Positions 50,482 to 62,520 are shown, counted from the stretch's first letter. The stretch is DNA of 64,000 nucleotides from Takakia lepidozioides (GCA_030704615.1 CM060734.1:27420042-27484041), one strand, 5' to 3'. Translations and numbers: made by a program. The notes: a model not told the origin generated them from the sequence alone.

Positions 50482-51314
50482 GTGCCTGTATGTGGGCGGC
50501 AATGATGTCCAACCGATTTGTGTTCTCATTTGAGGGGGATACGGCCTTGTACGATTTTAATTTGGCGGGCCTACAGCGTCTGCCTCTTACTGAGGATCCC
50601 AACAACGCAGAACAGGACGTGGAAGGGGAGGAGGAAGTCTAGGAAATTCGTCCGATGCAGGGGCGCCCGAAGCCGCTTCCTGCAATGCCTGTCTTCGAGT
50701 GAATTGCACCATAGTAAGTGTATTGGTTTCGGTTGTAGGGACCATGCAACCTGTCGATGATTCCCTGTTTGAATGTTCTAATGTGCTTCATTCTCTGTTT
50801 GTGCATACACTCAGCCTTGCAGAGTCGTCCGACAAGGAAATGCTGGGAGACTTGCCCGAATCGGACCCTGTTAGAGGAGGAGACAGAATCGCATCGGCCA
50901 TTCTTTGCCAGAAAATCGTTTCTTGTGAGTCCCCAGAAGCCCTTTTTTCTACCACCCTATGCAGACATGGCTGCCAGAGAAGCCATCAGGAGGGAGGATA
51001 TGCCTACTCGGTTCGAGCAATTGATATTCGGGAAGGAGCAGAAAATTATAATGAGGCGTGAGGCCAAACATGGAATTGTGAAAGGCAGAGTAGGCAAGTT
51101 CGTCATAGAATCCGCGTCTGAGAGTGAGGGGGATGATGAGGACAGTTCCGCACCCAGGTGGACAGTTCCAGCTGGTGAGGATGGTATTTTTGAGGGGATG
51201 GCTTCTCACAGTAACAGCGGTAGCAGCAGTGCAGGTTCGGAGGCAGGTGGAAGGCAGCCATCCTTGCATGAGGCCGGGGATGCATTGGACAGTGATCGCA
51301 GATCCTCGCCATAG
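50482..51314 (+). pseudogene. methyltransferase-like gene, exons 5-6
   Basis: Exon 5 starts after TTTGCAG at 50482 and completes motif I (T-G-ACMWAAMMSNRFVFSFEGD), with FEGD as the acidic end of strand 2 that would bind the cofactor ribose. An acidic run and an in-frame TAG at 50639 follow; a GTAAGT donor is at 50714. Exon 6 (acceptor GCAG, start about 50824) gives SRPTRKCWE, PFFLPPYADMAAREAIRRED and a Ser/Asp-rich tail ending at TAG 51312. The frame between exons 5 and 6 does not join cleanly, consistent with pseudogenisation. Without the retrotransposon the exon 4-5 intron would be about 125 bp. Confidence 0.55.
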
Positions 51315-52414
51315 CAAAGTCTCATTTGGATCCTTCTGTTGTATAGTTCTAAATCACTTAATGAAAATATTGACGATTTTTGAAATCATTGTGTTCAAAC
51401 TGTGCATGTCCGATTCCGAACATTTCTTTCGCAAACCACAATGTAATAATAAAAGCAGAAGAGACGCAAAGTAAAGTAAAGAACCCTACAAGTAATTTAT
51501 GCACACCAGCGAACCGCAAACTAGAAGCCATGAGCGCCATCTTAATCCAGAAAATGGCAGTGCGCAGTGGACGACTACCGCACCATTCCTAATTCTGGAC
51601 CTGTGGTTCGACGACTCGGTGGGTCGTGTTGTGGATGTCAACGCAGCAACATAGAGCATTAAGGATCATTATGGAGGGTGATTGGAGGGCACAGGCTTTG
51701 GGTTATGGTAGATCCACAGGTTTCTTATGCCGCAGTGGTCCATTTCTGATGATGGAGTTGTCGGAGTTGCTCGGAGTTGTCGCTGTACAAAATAAAAACT
51801 TGTAGTTTCCTAATGTTTGTATTTCGAGCGTGTATGGCAATTTTATGTCATGTCAATGTGGTGTTGATGTTGTGTTGAATGGGGTTTGCAAGTTGAACTG
51901 TCGTCTGACCCTAAATATATTACCCTGTCAGCACAATGGCTTGTGAGGGCTACAAGTTCGTGTCTCTTTCCTATCCTGCACAATGTTTTACAGTCGTGAC
52001 GTGGAATACCGGCGCCGAAATACCTCATTCCGCATCCTGGACCAGGAGAAACAGACCCTATTATCGAGGTATGAGGACATAATACCGTCAATAAAGGCAC
52101 GAAAATTCCAAGATAATGTGAGTGTGCACATGCTTTCCAACTTCCAGGCCTTTCACCTTGATGCACTTATGCAAGAGACAGACATGAGTTTATGAATCTG
52201 CTGAAATGCCTCCTTGGTTTAAAGTCTGTAGAGCCTCTTTCAGTCAGCGTGCCTCACAAGGCATCTTCACATTCCCAGAAGTGCCAGAAAAGGCATTGTG
52301 GACTCCCTCTCTTGATCCTCTTCCAGAAGCTGTGGTCATGGTTGAGGTGCCTGATTTTATCAACTATTAAATGTGCAACCCACTGTATAGTCTATGTATT
52401 TTTTGGAAATACGA
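51315..52414. other. 3' flank of the methyltransferase-like gene, unassigned
   Basis: No recognisable gene; short frames such as 51983-52195 lack motifs. Confidence 0.4.
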
Positions 52415-52790
52415 GGTTCATCCTTTGAACCATTTTTGAATGACCTCATACTTGTTTGGTACCTGTTTGACGGCATGTACAATATACTGGCAAAGTTTCA
52501 AAACAATTAAAAATTGCTGAATGAAGATACCATTGGTTCACCCATTGCAATATTTTAAATCGAACTCATACTTGTCCGGTACCTTTAAGAGGGCATGTAC
52601 AATGCAATGACAAAGTTTGAAAGCATTCAGAAATCGGCACATCAAGTAACCATTGGTTCCTCCTGTGAACCATTTTTTATTGATCTCATACTTTTCCGGT
52701 CCATGTAAGAGGCATGTAGTACATACTGGCAAAATTTCAACTCATTCAATTTTTTTTTGATCAAGGAACCTTTAGTTTATCCTTTTCACC
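52415..52790 (-). repeat. 120-bp satellite, three diverged monomers, inverted orientation
   Basis: CTCATACTT recurs at 52445, 52565 and 52685, an exact 120-bp step. The sequence matches the reverse complement of the satellite to its right (TTGATCTCATA...TACTGGCAAA against TTGATCTCATA...CACTGGCCAA). Confidence 0.65.
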
Positions 52791-54060
52791 ATTAACGATT
52801 ACACAAATAAATGAACATACGCATAAATCATTTGCCTCCAAATGATTTTGGTTCGCTTTGAGACTTGGCCAGTATCTTCAATGTACCATGGAAGAGGCCC
52901 CAGAGTAATATGAGATCAATCGAAATTTGTTCAATGGGCCAACGGATGGTTGCCCATCCAAATGATTTTCGTTCGCTTTGAGACTTGGCTTATGTGTTCA
53001 ATGTACCCTCTGATAGGTCCCAGTGTAATATGAGATCAATCAAAATTCGTTCGATGGGCCAATGAGGCGTTCAGTTGTCATTTGGTTTTTGTTCATTGCG
53101 AAAAAGAAATCTTGCAATAGGTAAACATTCAAGGGCATATAACCAAGGACCAGATTTGGCCACAAAAGATCCATCCGGATGTGGTTGAAGCCCCTCTTTT
53201 GCCCGCATGTGCTTGAACATGTGTGCAACACATGTGCGGAGACACAACAGACAAATAAATCATTTGCCTCCCCATCGACACCAAGCCATTCCATAATGTA
53301 ATTGAATTTAAATTAATTTTAAGCCAATAAATAAGTTTGCACTGCCTTTCATTGGGGGTTTCTGGCACGTATCGATTTTGTTTTTGGCTCAATTTTGTTC
53401 TGCGGCTTCCAGCATCCCACCACTATTCCCCCGCCAAAATTTGGACCAATCAGAAATGCCCCCAAAAAAAAGTGTTCTCTTCATTTACTATTGTAAAACT
53501 CTCTATGAAGAGTGCATGAAGTTGAACACAAATCAAGTTTGGAGTGTAAAACAGGGAAGAAACTGTGGTTTTGGGTCCAAATGAATTATGTTTGCTCCCA
53601 AATTTGGCACGCACATTACATATGGCTACATTACACGCCCCATTCAAAAACCGGAAAAAAAATAAAATCGTGAGCACGCGAAACACAGTCCAACAGGTCC
53701 CAAAGCAATAGTAGATCTAGCAGAATACATTCAACGGGTGAACAGATGGTTGCCCATCCAAATCATTTTTGTTTGCTTCCAAACTTTGCCAGTACGTTTG
53801 AGACACCCTCTCATAGGTCCTAGACTAATATCAGATCAATCAAAATTCATTCAATGGCTCAACGGATGGTTGGCCATCGAGATGATTTTGGTTTGCTTTG
53901 AGACTTGGCCAGTATGTTCAATGTGCCATGGAAGAGGCCCCAGAGTAATATGAGATCAACCGAAATTCGTTCAATGGGCCGACGGATGGTTGCCCATCGA
54001 AATGATTTTCGTTCGCTTTGAGACTTGGCCAGTGTGTTCAATGTACTTTCTGATAAGTCC
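52791..54060 (+). repeat. 120-bp satellite array with a ~540-bp block
   Basis: Monomers (AATGATTTTCGTTCGCTTTG) start at 52841, 52961, about 53081, then 53761, 53881 and 54001. Between them 53186-53735 is a unique block that recurs at 59975-60530 and 60980-61550. A filler piece of repeat R sits at about 53117-53176. The array is broken at 54060 by the family-A integrase fragment. Confidence 0.85.
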
Positions 54061-54628
54061 CAGTGTCAGTGCCCACCCAGTTATGGGAAGGAGCAGAGGA
54101 AAAGAATAGCTATCAAGGCTCTACCATACACTATGATAGGTGGAAGATTGTATAAGCTAGGACCTAATGGAGTTCTTAAGCGATGCTTGTACCACCATGA
54201 AATAAATAAAGTTTTGGAAGAAGTTCATAAATGAGTGGCTGGAGGTCATTTTGGAGAGGAGACTACCAGTAGAAAAATACTACTTGCAGGTTACTGGTGG
54301 CCTACTTTGTTCAAGGATGTACACAAGTATTGCAAGAGTTGTGATGAGTGTCAGAGGCTAGAACCTTTGCAAAGACCTGGGAAGATGGCTTTGCATCCTA
54401 CGATGTCTACTAAACCATTCCAAAAATGGGGACTAGACTTTCTTGGACCAATTAATCCACCAGCCAGGAATACACAGAACAAGTATATAATCACAGCCAC
54501 TGATTATACTACAAAGTGGGTGGAAGCTAAGGCTCTGAGGGACAACACAGCTAAGTTCACAACAAGGTTCCTATATGAGAACATACTTACGAGATTTGGC
54601 TGTCCCCTGGAATTTATCAGTGACCGCC
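54061..54628 (+). pseudogene. pol: integrase fragment of family-A element (fourth copy)
   Basis: Starts in mid-Pol (CPPSYGKEQRKRIAIKALPY). The zinc domain ([28 protein letters not shown]) and core WGLDFLGP are present, with a stop (TGA) near 54231 before MAGGHFGEE. It ends after EFISD, inside the DDE core, where sequence switches to another element in the opposite orientation; the joint shares ATCAGTGA. Confidence 0.85.
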
Positions 54629-54873
54629 ATATCAGTGAGCCCAAACTTTGCAGCTATGGCTGTTCTGAAGTCCACCCAGTTGTCTGGTCTGGGTTTTTGT
54701 TTGTGATACCAATCATCAGCCCTAGCTCTCAGATTCAGCCTTGCCACTTTAAAGGTCTTGTCCTCGTTCAGATTTCTGACGTCTGCCTCCATCTGAATCC
54801 TTTCCAGCCAGTCACTTACATCCTCACTATTCCTACCATGGTAAGGCACAACTATGCTAGTAGGATCAGTCAT
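54629..54873 (-). pseudogene. gag: gag N-terminus of a second Ty3/gypsy family, truncated
   Basis: The ATG at 54873 begins MTDPTSIVVPYHGRNSEDVS. DWLERIQMEADVRNLNEDK and ADDWYHKQKPRPDNWVDF follow, the W-rich core of retrotransposon Gag, quite different from family-A gag. It is cut at about 54629 by the joint with the integrase fragment. Confidence 0.75.
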
Positions 54874-55086
54874 CCTGCTGCTCTTTCCAACACTATTCTA
54901 TCTAACTGTGAGGTTATAGAAATACAAATGTGGTTTAGCATATGTATTTGTTGAGCGGCGACTAAAGCAAATCAACACACCCCCAATGCTTTGTTCATCA
55001 AGAATCAGGGTATGGTCCCTGCCTGCCATCAACCTTGCATCTGTTTCAACCAAAAATCCTACTCTAAACAGTTCAGATTAAGCAAA

Positions 55087-55098
55087 GCTCTGATACCA
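55087..55098 (-). promoter_or_regulatory. initiator-Met tRNA primer binding site
   Basis: The minus strand reads TGGTATCAGAGC, the classic plant retrotransposon PBS, 214 bases upstream of the gag ATG at 54873. Confidence 0.85.
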
Positions 55099-57130
55099 AA
55101 AGAAGGGGCATAAATCCCCTTCTGTCTAATTCTAATCTAGTTCTTAGTGAAAGGTCTTGTTGTTATTCTGGTTCTCCCACACAGGTTGGCTACATCCATG
55201 TTGTTTATGATCAGAGTTCATAAAGCCCTCATCCACGCCGCAGCGGAAGAGAAGACATGGATGGGACAAGTGAAGGTGTTTCCTGCATAGTACAACAGGC
55301 CTGACTAGGGTTCTGTCTTGCACCAGCTAAGTTTTCATGCTGATATAGTCACTCAAACAGCTTACCAGAGGGTTAATGACAGCCTATGAGTTCACCATTT
55401 GCATGTAGCATCTACTTGAACCCCCTTTGTTGTCATGCAATCACCAAAAATGCAAGGCAACATGGATCTACCATACAGTACAGGTCTGATATTTCTATGC
55501 AACTCATGGTCTTTCCTTTATCTCTCAACTGGCCCTCCCTTCATCATTCTTTTGCTGAACAGATCTCTCTTCTTCCCAATGTTTTCTCTCCCTTTCTAAT
55601 GCAAGTGCCCTGGTTTCTTATATCAGACCAGACAGCCCCTCTACATGCAATGCAGATATACCAAGGCACACATCCAGTGGAGACCTTTTGCAAAAATCCT
55701 CCTTGGAATCATAAGTACACACCACATTCTCTCTTAGCTTTTCTCTCCTCCCAAACAGAATCTCTCCTCGTTCTCATACCCTGATGCTGACAGTTGCAGA
55801 CCTTGTCCCTCATTTCTACCCTGTAACAAGTGCAACGATTCCCTTGGTGAATCTCCCTATACTGTTCATTTTGCAGACTTGTTTAACTCTAAACACTGAT
55901 GCACAGTTTGCTCCAGATTCAGTGTGCTGAACCATAAAATCAAAAGCAAGACAAACGCTATGCATTCATTGATTGTAGATGGGCTGCATCTGCCTTCTAT
56001 CACCATTCCCAAAGACATGCATCATCTCTCATCCTCTCTACACCATTCTGGTTTGAAGCCAGACCACCACTCCATTCCATTTTTCAAAACGTTCTCATAC
56101 TCTCTCTACTAACTCCAGAGCCCTCAATCATTTCAGCGACATCTATCTAAGTAGAAGAAGAAGAAAAACCTTCGCACTTAACTGATATATACCCCTGATC
56201 AAGCGGTGGGTTCCCTGCTCAAGCTGGCACCTCACCCTCCTTGACATCAGCCGCCATAATGTTTGCTGTTACTTGCATCTGCCGGCGCTTCTCCAAAATG
56301 AAGATCTTGCATACTAAATTCTTCATTGTCGCAGTACCCCAGTCTACATTAATCCCTAATCTTAAGAGTTCATCAAAGCCTAACAGTTCTGCTCTCTCAT
56401 GGCAGCCCCCTTACCATCTAGCCAGACAACTCTTGTTTCTCCCCTCATTACTTCTACCTTACCCTAAGATAAGATCTCCAACTTTGACAACAAGCTACTG
56501 TGACCACAGCCCTTATGCATATCTACAGTCGTTCTCCCCACAACTCTCCTCATCTCTCAGCAGGCCTAGATCTATATCCCTTCAAGGCAGTGACGGCACC
56601 ACCCTTCCTTTCTGTCAACAATACATAGTGTCGAAGTGCTCAGTCCACCGCAGGCCTATCCTCCAGCGATCCCCACTCTTTAAAGCAACCTAGTGATGAT
56701 GGCACCGCCTTCCTTCATCTGGCACGAGCACGTTTCACCAAGCTGTTTCCTTGTAGGCTTATCCTCCAACAAGCTCGACGTCAAGAATTCATCAAGACAG
56801 AAGCGGCACCGCTTCTCCTTCTGGATGGTGCACAGATTACCACGCTGCCCTTTTGTTTCCCCATTACTGCTCATCAGGCTTCAAGGTAAATCCAGTTAGC
56901 ACAGCAGGGTTAGTCACCCTTAACAAAACAGCTCTGCTAATCCATTGCAGCACCTGCGCATCTTCCCGCAATCCTTTCCCTCGTCATCTTCCCTGTGAAT
57001 CTAGGGCAACATTAGATGAATGACATCCCCTTAACGAATGAAAAATACAAGGGGTTCACATCCTTCAAATGACTTAGGAAAATTCAACTCTAGGCCTCAG
57101 ATTTCTTCCCTGCACACCCATCAAATTCAG
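55099..57130 (-). mobile_element. LTR and flank of the second gypsy family, outer end not resolved
   Basis: Follows the PBS on the minus strand, so it should contain the 5' LTR. The LTR-proximal end holds the palindrome AGAAGGGGCATAAATCCCCT. No partner LTR is present, so the outer boundary is unknown. No gene recognised in the plus-strand frames here (for example 55386-55784 or 56241-56693). Confidence 0.45.
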
Positions 57131-59279
57131 TGTGAGTGACAAACACCCCCCAATGGTTTCACACTACAGTGGAGGCCAACCTTAAGTTGCAGAAAGAGTT
57201 GGAGGACACTCAATCTGCTCTACAACTTGCGAAGGAAAACCTGATTGAAGCAGGTCTGGAGCAGGAGAAGTTGCATGAAGTACACAAGCAACAGCTATAC
57301 CAGTTGCAAAAAGCATGAGGGCAAATTGCATGAAGTGAAGTTGCTTCATACAGAGTTGGAGGCAGTTCATCAGAAAATGACCATCCAATGTGCCACACTA
57401 ACAACTACTCTGGAGCTGACTGCATTAGAAGTTAAGAATCAAGCTGAGAGATGTTTAATGGTGGAGGCTGAGTCAGTGGAACAGGCGAAACTCATTGCTG
57501 ACTTGAAGGCTACTATCCGTCGCAATGAGGATACCTTTCAACAATACAGTTAGATTGATGCCCAGAAGGACAGGTACATCCTTGAGTTGCAGCAAACACT
57601 CACTGCACGAAAGAATGAGCTTTCTGTGACTAACAAGGCCTGGAAGGAAGCCAATAATCTGTATGCTGCCTATGCAGCTCTGGTTGAACCTCATGGAGAG
57701 TTTACAGCAGCAGTTGCAAACATATAGACTCAAGGAGGAGCAGGATCTCCGGGGTGCTACACAGGATTTGGTGGATAATCATCTTTTGCAATAGTGGTTA
57801 ACACAAGGGCCGGTAGAAGGGAAGGCACCAAGAAAGCTCACCCAAGAGGAGATGAATGATCTCAGGCTACGGGTGCAGAACATTGCCACAACCACTATAG
57901 ACAATGTCTATAGTCGGATAGCTGAGTTGCAGGATGATGTGGAAGGACTGCAGACTCAAGTGGATGACTTGAGCACCAACATTGACAAAAGGGCCTTTGT
58001 TCCTGAGGAACAGCTTATGGCTACTTATTTGCACGCGAGGACTCTGATTTTCCAATCTTCATCACAAGAGGTGTAGGACTTGCCAACAACAGGAGGGACA
58101 GTGGCGCCAATATCACAGCAACCACAACACGTCGACACTGTTGATACCATGGCACTGCAGCAATCTGAGGTTTGGGGGGATGCTTCTTTTAACCCACCTA
58201 AGACTCATGCTGCACTTGAGTACAATCGGGCTATGATTATGCCCTTCACCCAAATTCCCATTGTTATGGATTTGGCTTGGAAAGAATTCAGTCCTCCAGA
58301 GTCTTTGGCACACTATTACCAGATCATGTGCATTTGGTTGCCAGTGGCAACTCGGACTAAGGTTCTTCCGAATAACCGACCCATTGAAGATCACCATTTT
58401 GCGAGGTACTTGTCTGAGGCAGGCACCATGCTGAAGGAATTAATTGCCTTCCAGATTGTTCATGGGTACATCTATACCAAGACCAAGGAGGTACCTAGTT
58501 TGGTCATGGGTTGTGGACTATACTATGTTGCTTGTTTCATTTCACACTATCACATTGAGCAGCAAAAGATGCAGATGCAATTTCAGACTTACTCCAAGTC
58601 TGAGGATCATTGGGTGATACCTTCAATTCCATCCCATACATATCTGTATGATGTGAGGATCATGTTGCAGAAGGATCCCCAACTTCGTTCTTGGTTCGAT
58701 TTTGGTTTGGAGAACTTGGCCAAAGAAAACTTGGGTCTTGACCACATCTTTTCTAAGGGACATGAAGCCAGGAAATGATTACACTGTTCCAATGTCATTG
58801 GCACACCCCTCACCTATACGGACAAGGAACTGCGGGAATACACTAATTTTGCCCACAAGAGATTGATACAAGTCTTAAAGTTTAAACTTCCACACATAGT
58901 GGGCAAACACTGTATGCCACGCAGGATTCCTGAGACGCCACAGAAGGTCAGAGCACCATCGGGGGGAGGATGATTATGATACTACTGGTTCTATGGAGGA
59001 ACCTTTTGACATGGCTGAGGACTATGCAATACAAATGGCAGAGAAGAAACGACGGGGATCTCCTATGCCGGAGAAGTTACCTCCTTATCAGCCGAAGGAA
59101 GGGCAGTCATTTCCATTTGGGGGACAGTCATCTCCATCAGCTAACGACAGGGCTCGGGCTCGCACACAGAGCCCTCCACGGAACTCTCACCAGCAGTGCC
59201 GAGACGCGGTAGCGTCAAGGGATTGGTGTCCCGCTACACCCCGTCTTCGTAATGAGATGCTTCTCCAACTCTTATTTTT
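57131..59279 (+). pseudogene. aORF C-terminal two thirds (fourth family-A copy)
   Basis: The coiled coil starts at about 57165 (LKLQKELEDTQSALQLAKEN, HEVHKQQLYQLQ), with frameshifts at 57318 and 57553. Then MNDLRLRVQNIATTTIDNVY, AFVPEEQLMATYLHARTL and a long globular frame (58080-58778) follow: MPFTQIPIVMDLAWKEF, NRPIEDHHFARYLSEAGTML, VMGCGLYYVACFISHYHIEQ. The tail (58993-59279) is proline- and charge-rich. This is the only copy showing the whole C-terminal half; no known enzyme motif. Confidence 0.75.
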
Positions 59280-59470
59280 CCAATGTTGATATCTTCCATC
59301 TGGAACATATCCACACATGCGTATATAAAGACTCAAAAAACCAAATGACCGTCAAAACTGGAAGCTGGGGATGAGGCTTATAAAAGTGGAGATGGTCATT
59401 TGCTTATTTAAGGATTTCTGCACACATGTGTGGATCTGTTCCAGGTGGAGAACATCAACATATTGGATAA
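59280..59470. mobile_element. foldback (MITE-like) element, about 190 bp
   Basis: The left arm (CCAATGTTGATATCTTCC, ATCTGGAACATATCCACACA, CCAAATGACC) and the reverse complement of the right arm (CCAATATGTTGATGTTCTCC, ACCTGGAACAGATCCACACA, CAAATGACC) match along about 75 bases, with a short centre. No coding capacity. Confidence 0.65.
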
Positions 59471-59519
59471 AGTGGACATGGAGAAGCACTGCATTACGAG
59501 GCAGGAGACACTACAAAAA

Positions 59520-61596
59520 AGAGCTTCAAAAGGCATACCATGTAACATGTCCTAGTATAATCAAAGACGAAACCCGATTCATTCAATGGGCGATTGAATG
59601 GTTGCCCATCCAAATGATTTTCGTTTGCTTTCAATCTTTGCCACTATGTTCAACATACCATGTATCAGGTCCTGGACTAATATGAGATCAATCAAAATTC
59701 ATTTGATAGCTCAACGGATGGTTGGCCATCGAAATGATTTTGGTTTGCTTTGAGACTTGGTCACTATGTTCAATGTGCCATGTAAGAGGCCCCAGAGTAA
59801 TATGAGATCAATCGAACTTTGTTCAATGGGCCAACGGATGGTTGTCCATCCAAATGATTTTCGTTCGCTTTGAGAATTGGCCAGTGTGTTCAATGTACCC
59901 TCTGATACGTCCCAGTGTAATACAAGATCAATTGAAATTCGTTCGATGGGCCGATGAGGCGTTCACTTGTCATATGCCCCTCTTTTGCCCCCATGTGCTT
60001 GAACATGTGTGCGACATATGTGCGGAGACACATTAGACGAATAAATCATTTGCCTCCCCATCGACGCGCTCACCCCTCAAGCCATTCCACAATATAATTG
60101 AATTTAAATTCATTTTAAGCCAATAAATAGGTTTGCACTGCTTTTCATTGGGGTTTTTGGCACGTATCGATTTTGTTTTTGGCTCAATTTTGTTCTGCGG
60201 CTTCAAGCATCCCACCGCTACTCCCCCACCAAAATTTGGACCAATAAAAAATGCCCCAAAAAAAAAGTATTCTCTTCGCTCACTATTGCAGAATTCTCTA
60301 TGAAGAGTGCATGAAGTTGAACACAAATCAAGTTTGGAGTGCAAAACAAGGAATAAACTATGGTTTTGGGTCCAAATGAATTATGTTCACTCCCAAATTT
60401 GGCACGCACGTTGCATATGGCTACATTATACTCCCCATTCAAAAATGGAATGAAAAAAAAAACCGTGAGCACGTGAAACACAGTCCAACAGGTCCTAAAG
60501 CAATAGCAGATCCAACGGAATACATTCAACGAGTGAACGGATGGTTGCCCATCCAAATCATTTTTGTTTGCTTCCAAACCTTGTAAGTACGTTCGAGACA
60601 CCCTCTCACAGGTCCCCGACTAATATGAGATCAATCGAAATTCATTCAATGGCTCAACGGATGGTTGGCCATCGAAATGATTTTGGTTCGCTTTGAGACT
60701 TGGCCACTGTGTTCAATGTGCCATGTAAGAGGCCCCAGAGTAATATGAGATCAATCGAATGGGCCAACGGATGGTTGCCCATCCAAATGATTTTCGTTCG
60801 CTTTGAGAATTGGCCAGTGTGTTCAATGTACCTTCTGATACGTCCCAGTGTAATACGAGATCAATCAAAATTCGTTCGATTGTCCAATGAGGCGTCCACT
60901 TGTCATCTGGTTTTTGTTCAATGCGAAAAAAAAATCCTGCAATGCGTGCACGACCATTGCACCCATTGAACGGATGTGGTTGAAGCCCCTCTTTTTCCCC
61001 CGTGTGCTGGAACATGTGTGCGACACATATGCGGAGACACATTAGACGAATAAATCATTTGCCTCCCCATCGACGCGCTCACCCCTCAAGCCATTCCACA
61101 ATATAATTGAATTTAAATTCATTTTAAGCCAATAAATAGGTTTGCACTGCCTTTCATTGGGGGTTTTTGGCACGTATCGATTTTGTTTTTGGCTCAATTT
61201 TGTTTTGCGGCTTCAAGCATCCCACCGCTACTCCCCCGCCAAAATTTGGACCAATAAAAAATGCCCCCAAAAAAAAGTGTTCTCTTCGCTCACTATTGCA
61301 GAACTTTCTATGAAGAGTGCACGAAGTTGAACACAAATCAAGTTTGGAGTGCAAAATAGGGAAGAAACTGTGGTTTTGGGTCCAAATGAATTATGTTCGC
61401 TCCCAAATTTGGCACGCACGTTGCATATGGCTACATTACACGCCCCATTCAAAAACGGAATGAAAAAAAAATCGTGAGCACGCGAAACACAGTCCAAAAG
61501 GTCCCAAAGCAATAGCAGATCCAACGGAATACATTCAACGGGTGAACGGATGGTTGCCCATCCAAATTATTTTTGTTTGCTTCCAAACTTTGTCAG
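59520..61596 (+). repeat. 120-bp satellite in ~1-kb higher-order repeats
   Basis: Monomers start at about 59613, 59733, 59853, then 60556, 60676, 60786 and 60906, then 61565. They alternate with two copies of the ~540-bp block (59975-60530 and 60980-61550). The higher-order unit is about 1.0 kb. Minus- and plus-strand frames through the blocks recur in each copy because the DNA does; they are not convincing genes. Confidence 0.85.
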
Positions 61597-62199
61597 ACGA
61601 TGGTGGCGCGGGGGTGGAGCTCCGCCCCCTTGCGTTTTACTGAATGACATATTTGACATCTCAACGTGACCTGATCTGGAATCATACCTTCCCATATCAT
61701 TTGCTCATACGTTCACAAAGCCTCCCTTCCTCTGTCAAACTCTGCAACCTCCCGCGCTGATTTGTCCGCACAGGCATGCTGGACTTGTTGTGAGACAAAG
61801 AGGAACAAGACTTGCCGCCCTCTCAGATGCTGATAAGCAGATGCAAACTCCAACCTACACAGAGAGAAAGCACGGTCCATGTTATAGAGAAGTCCATTTG
61901 TATAAGGATAGGGGAAGTTTCCAAAGAATTTTTCACCTTCCTTGGCTGGTGGCACGCCTACCTCCACCTTGAATACCCTCGCATCTTCCCAACATTTTCG
62001 TATTCCTCTCTACTCATTAACCAGGGAATTCTCCTGGAGCCAGTTTGATCTGCGAGCTTCATCGCGAGGTTAGTGAGTCTTCTAACTCTCGCACATGTCG
62101 TGGCCTTGTAGTACAATCAACGTGTCGTTGAACCTAGGCATAAATCTACGTGTAATGATGATTAGGCATATTTCATACAGGTGGAAGCTATTCCATCCA
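61597..62199. other. unassigned DNA
   Basis: Satellite homology ends at about 61596. A minus frame (61713-61967, with EKFFGNFPYPYTNGLLYNMD) shows no known motif. Confidence 0.35.
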
Positions 62200-62520
62200 T
62201 CTATCTTCCACCTAGATGGTCAATGTGCCAAGTCACCCTAGTTGACCCAAATTCCATTATTTCTCAGTGTAGGAGATCTCACACTATATGGCTCATTTCA
62301 CACTCATGTGAAATGCCTCATATAGATTATCTTACACATCACATGGTTAACGCCCGTTGACCCCAAAGGGTGTCAAACGGTGTGAAATTTGCAACACAAT
62401 CTGGCTTTTCCTACAATGGTCCAGATCACACCTTGCCTCCTCTCACATGGGTGTCAGATAATCCGTTGAAAGAGCCAGGTGTGATCTATAGGTGGTGTTG
62501 CTAAAACCATTTTCTCTCGT
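62200..62520 (-). mobile_element. CACTA (En/Spm)-like terminus
   Basis: Ends ...GTTGCTAAAACCATTTTCTCTCGTAGTG. Read from the right this is CACTACGAGAGAAAATGG followed by TTTTAGCAAC, the usual style of a CACTA inverted terminus with subterminal sequence. GTGTGATC/GATCTCACAC-type short inverted repeats occur inside. The other terminus was not found; 3 bases (TCC) follow before LINE sequence. Confidence 0.45.

Noticed and set aside
55386-56899. Several plus-strand frames of 60-150 codons
   Set aside because: Lie in the LTR/flank of the tRNA-Met-primed element, opposite to its transcription; no motifs.
61142-61524. Recurrent frames (for example FLARIDFVF-like and FGSEHNSFGPKT) in three places
   Set aside because: Recur because the 540-bp satellite block recurs; frames differ in length and no coding bias is evident.
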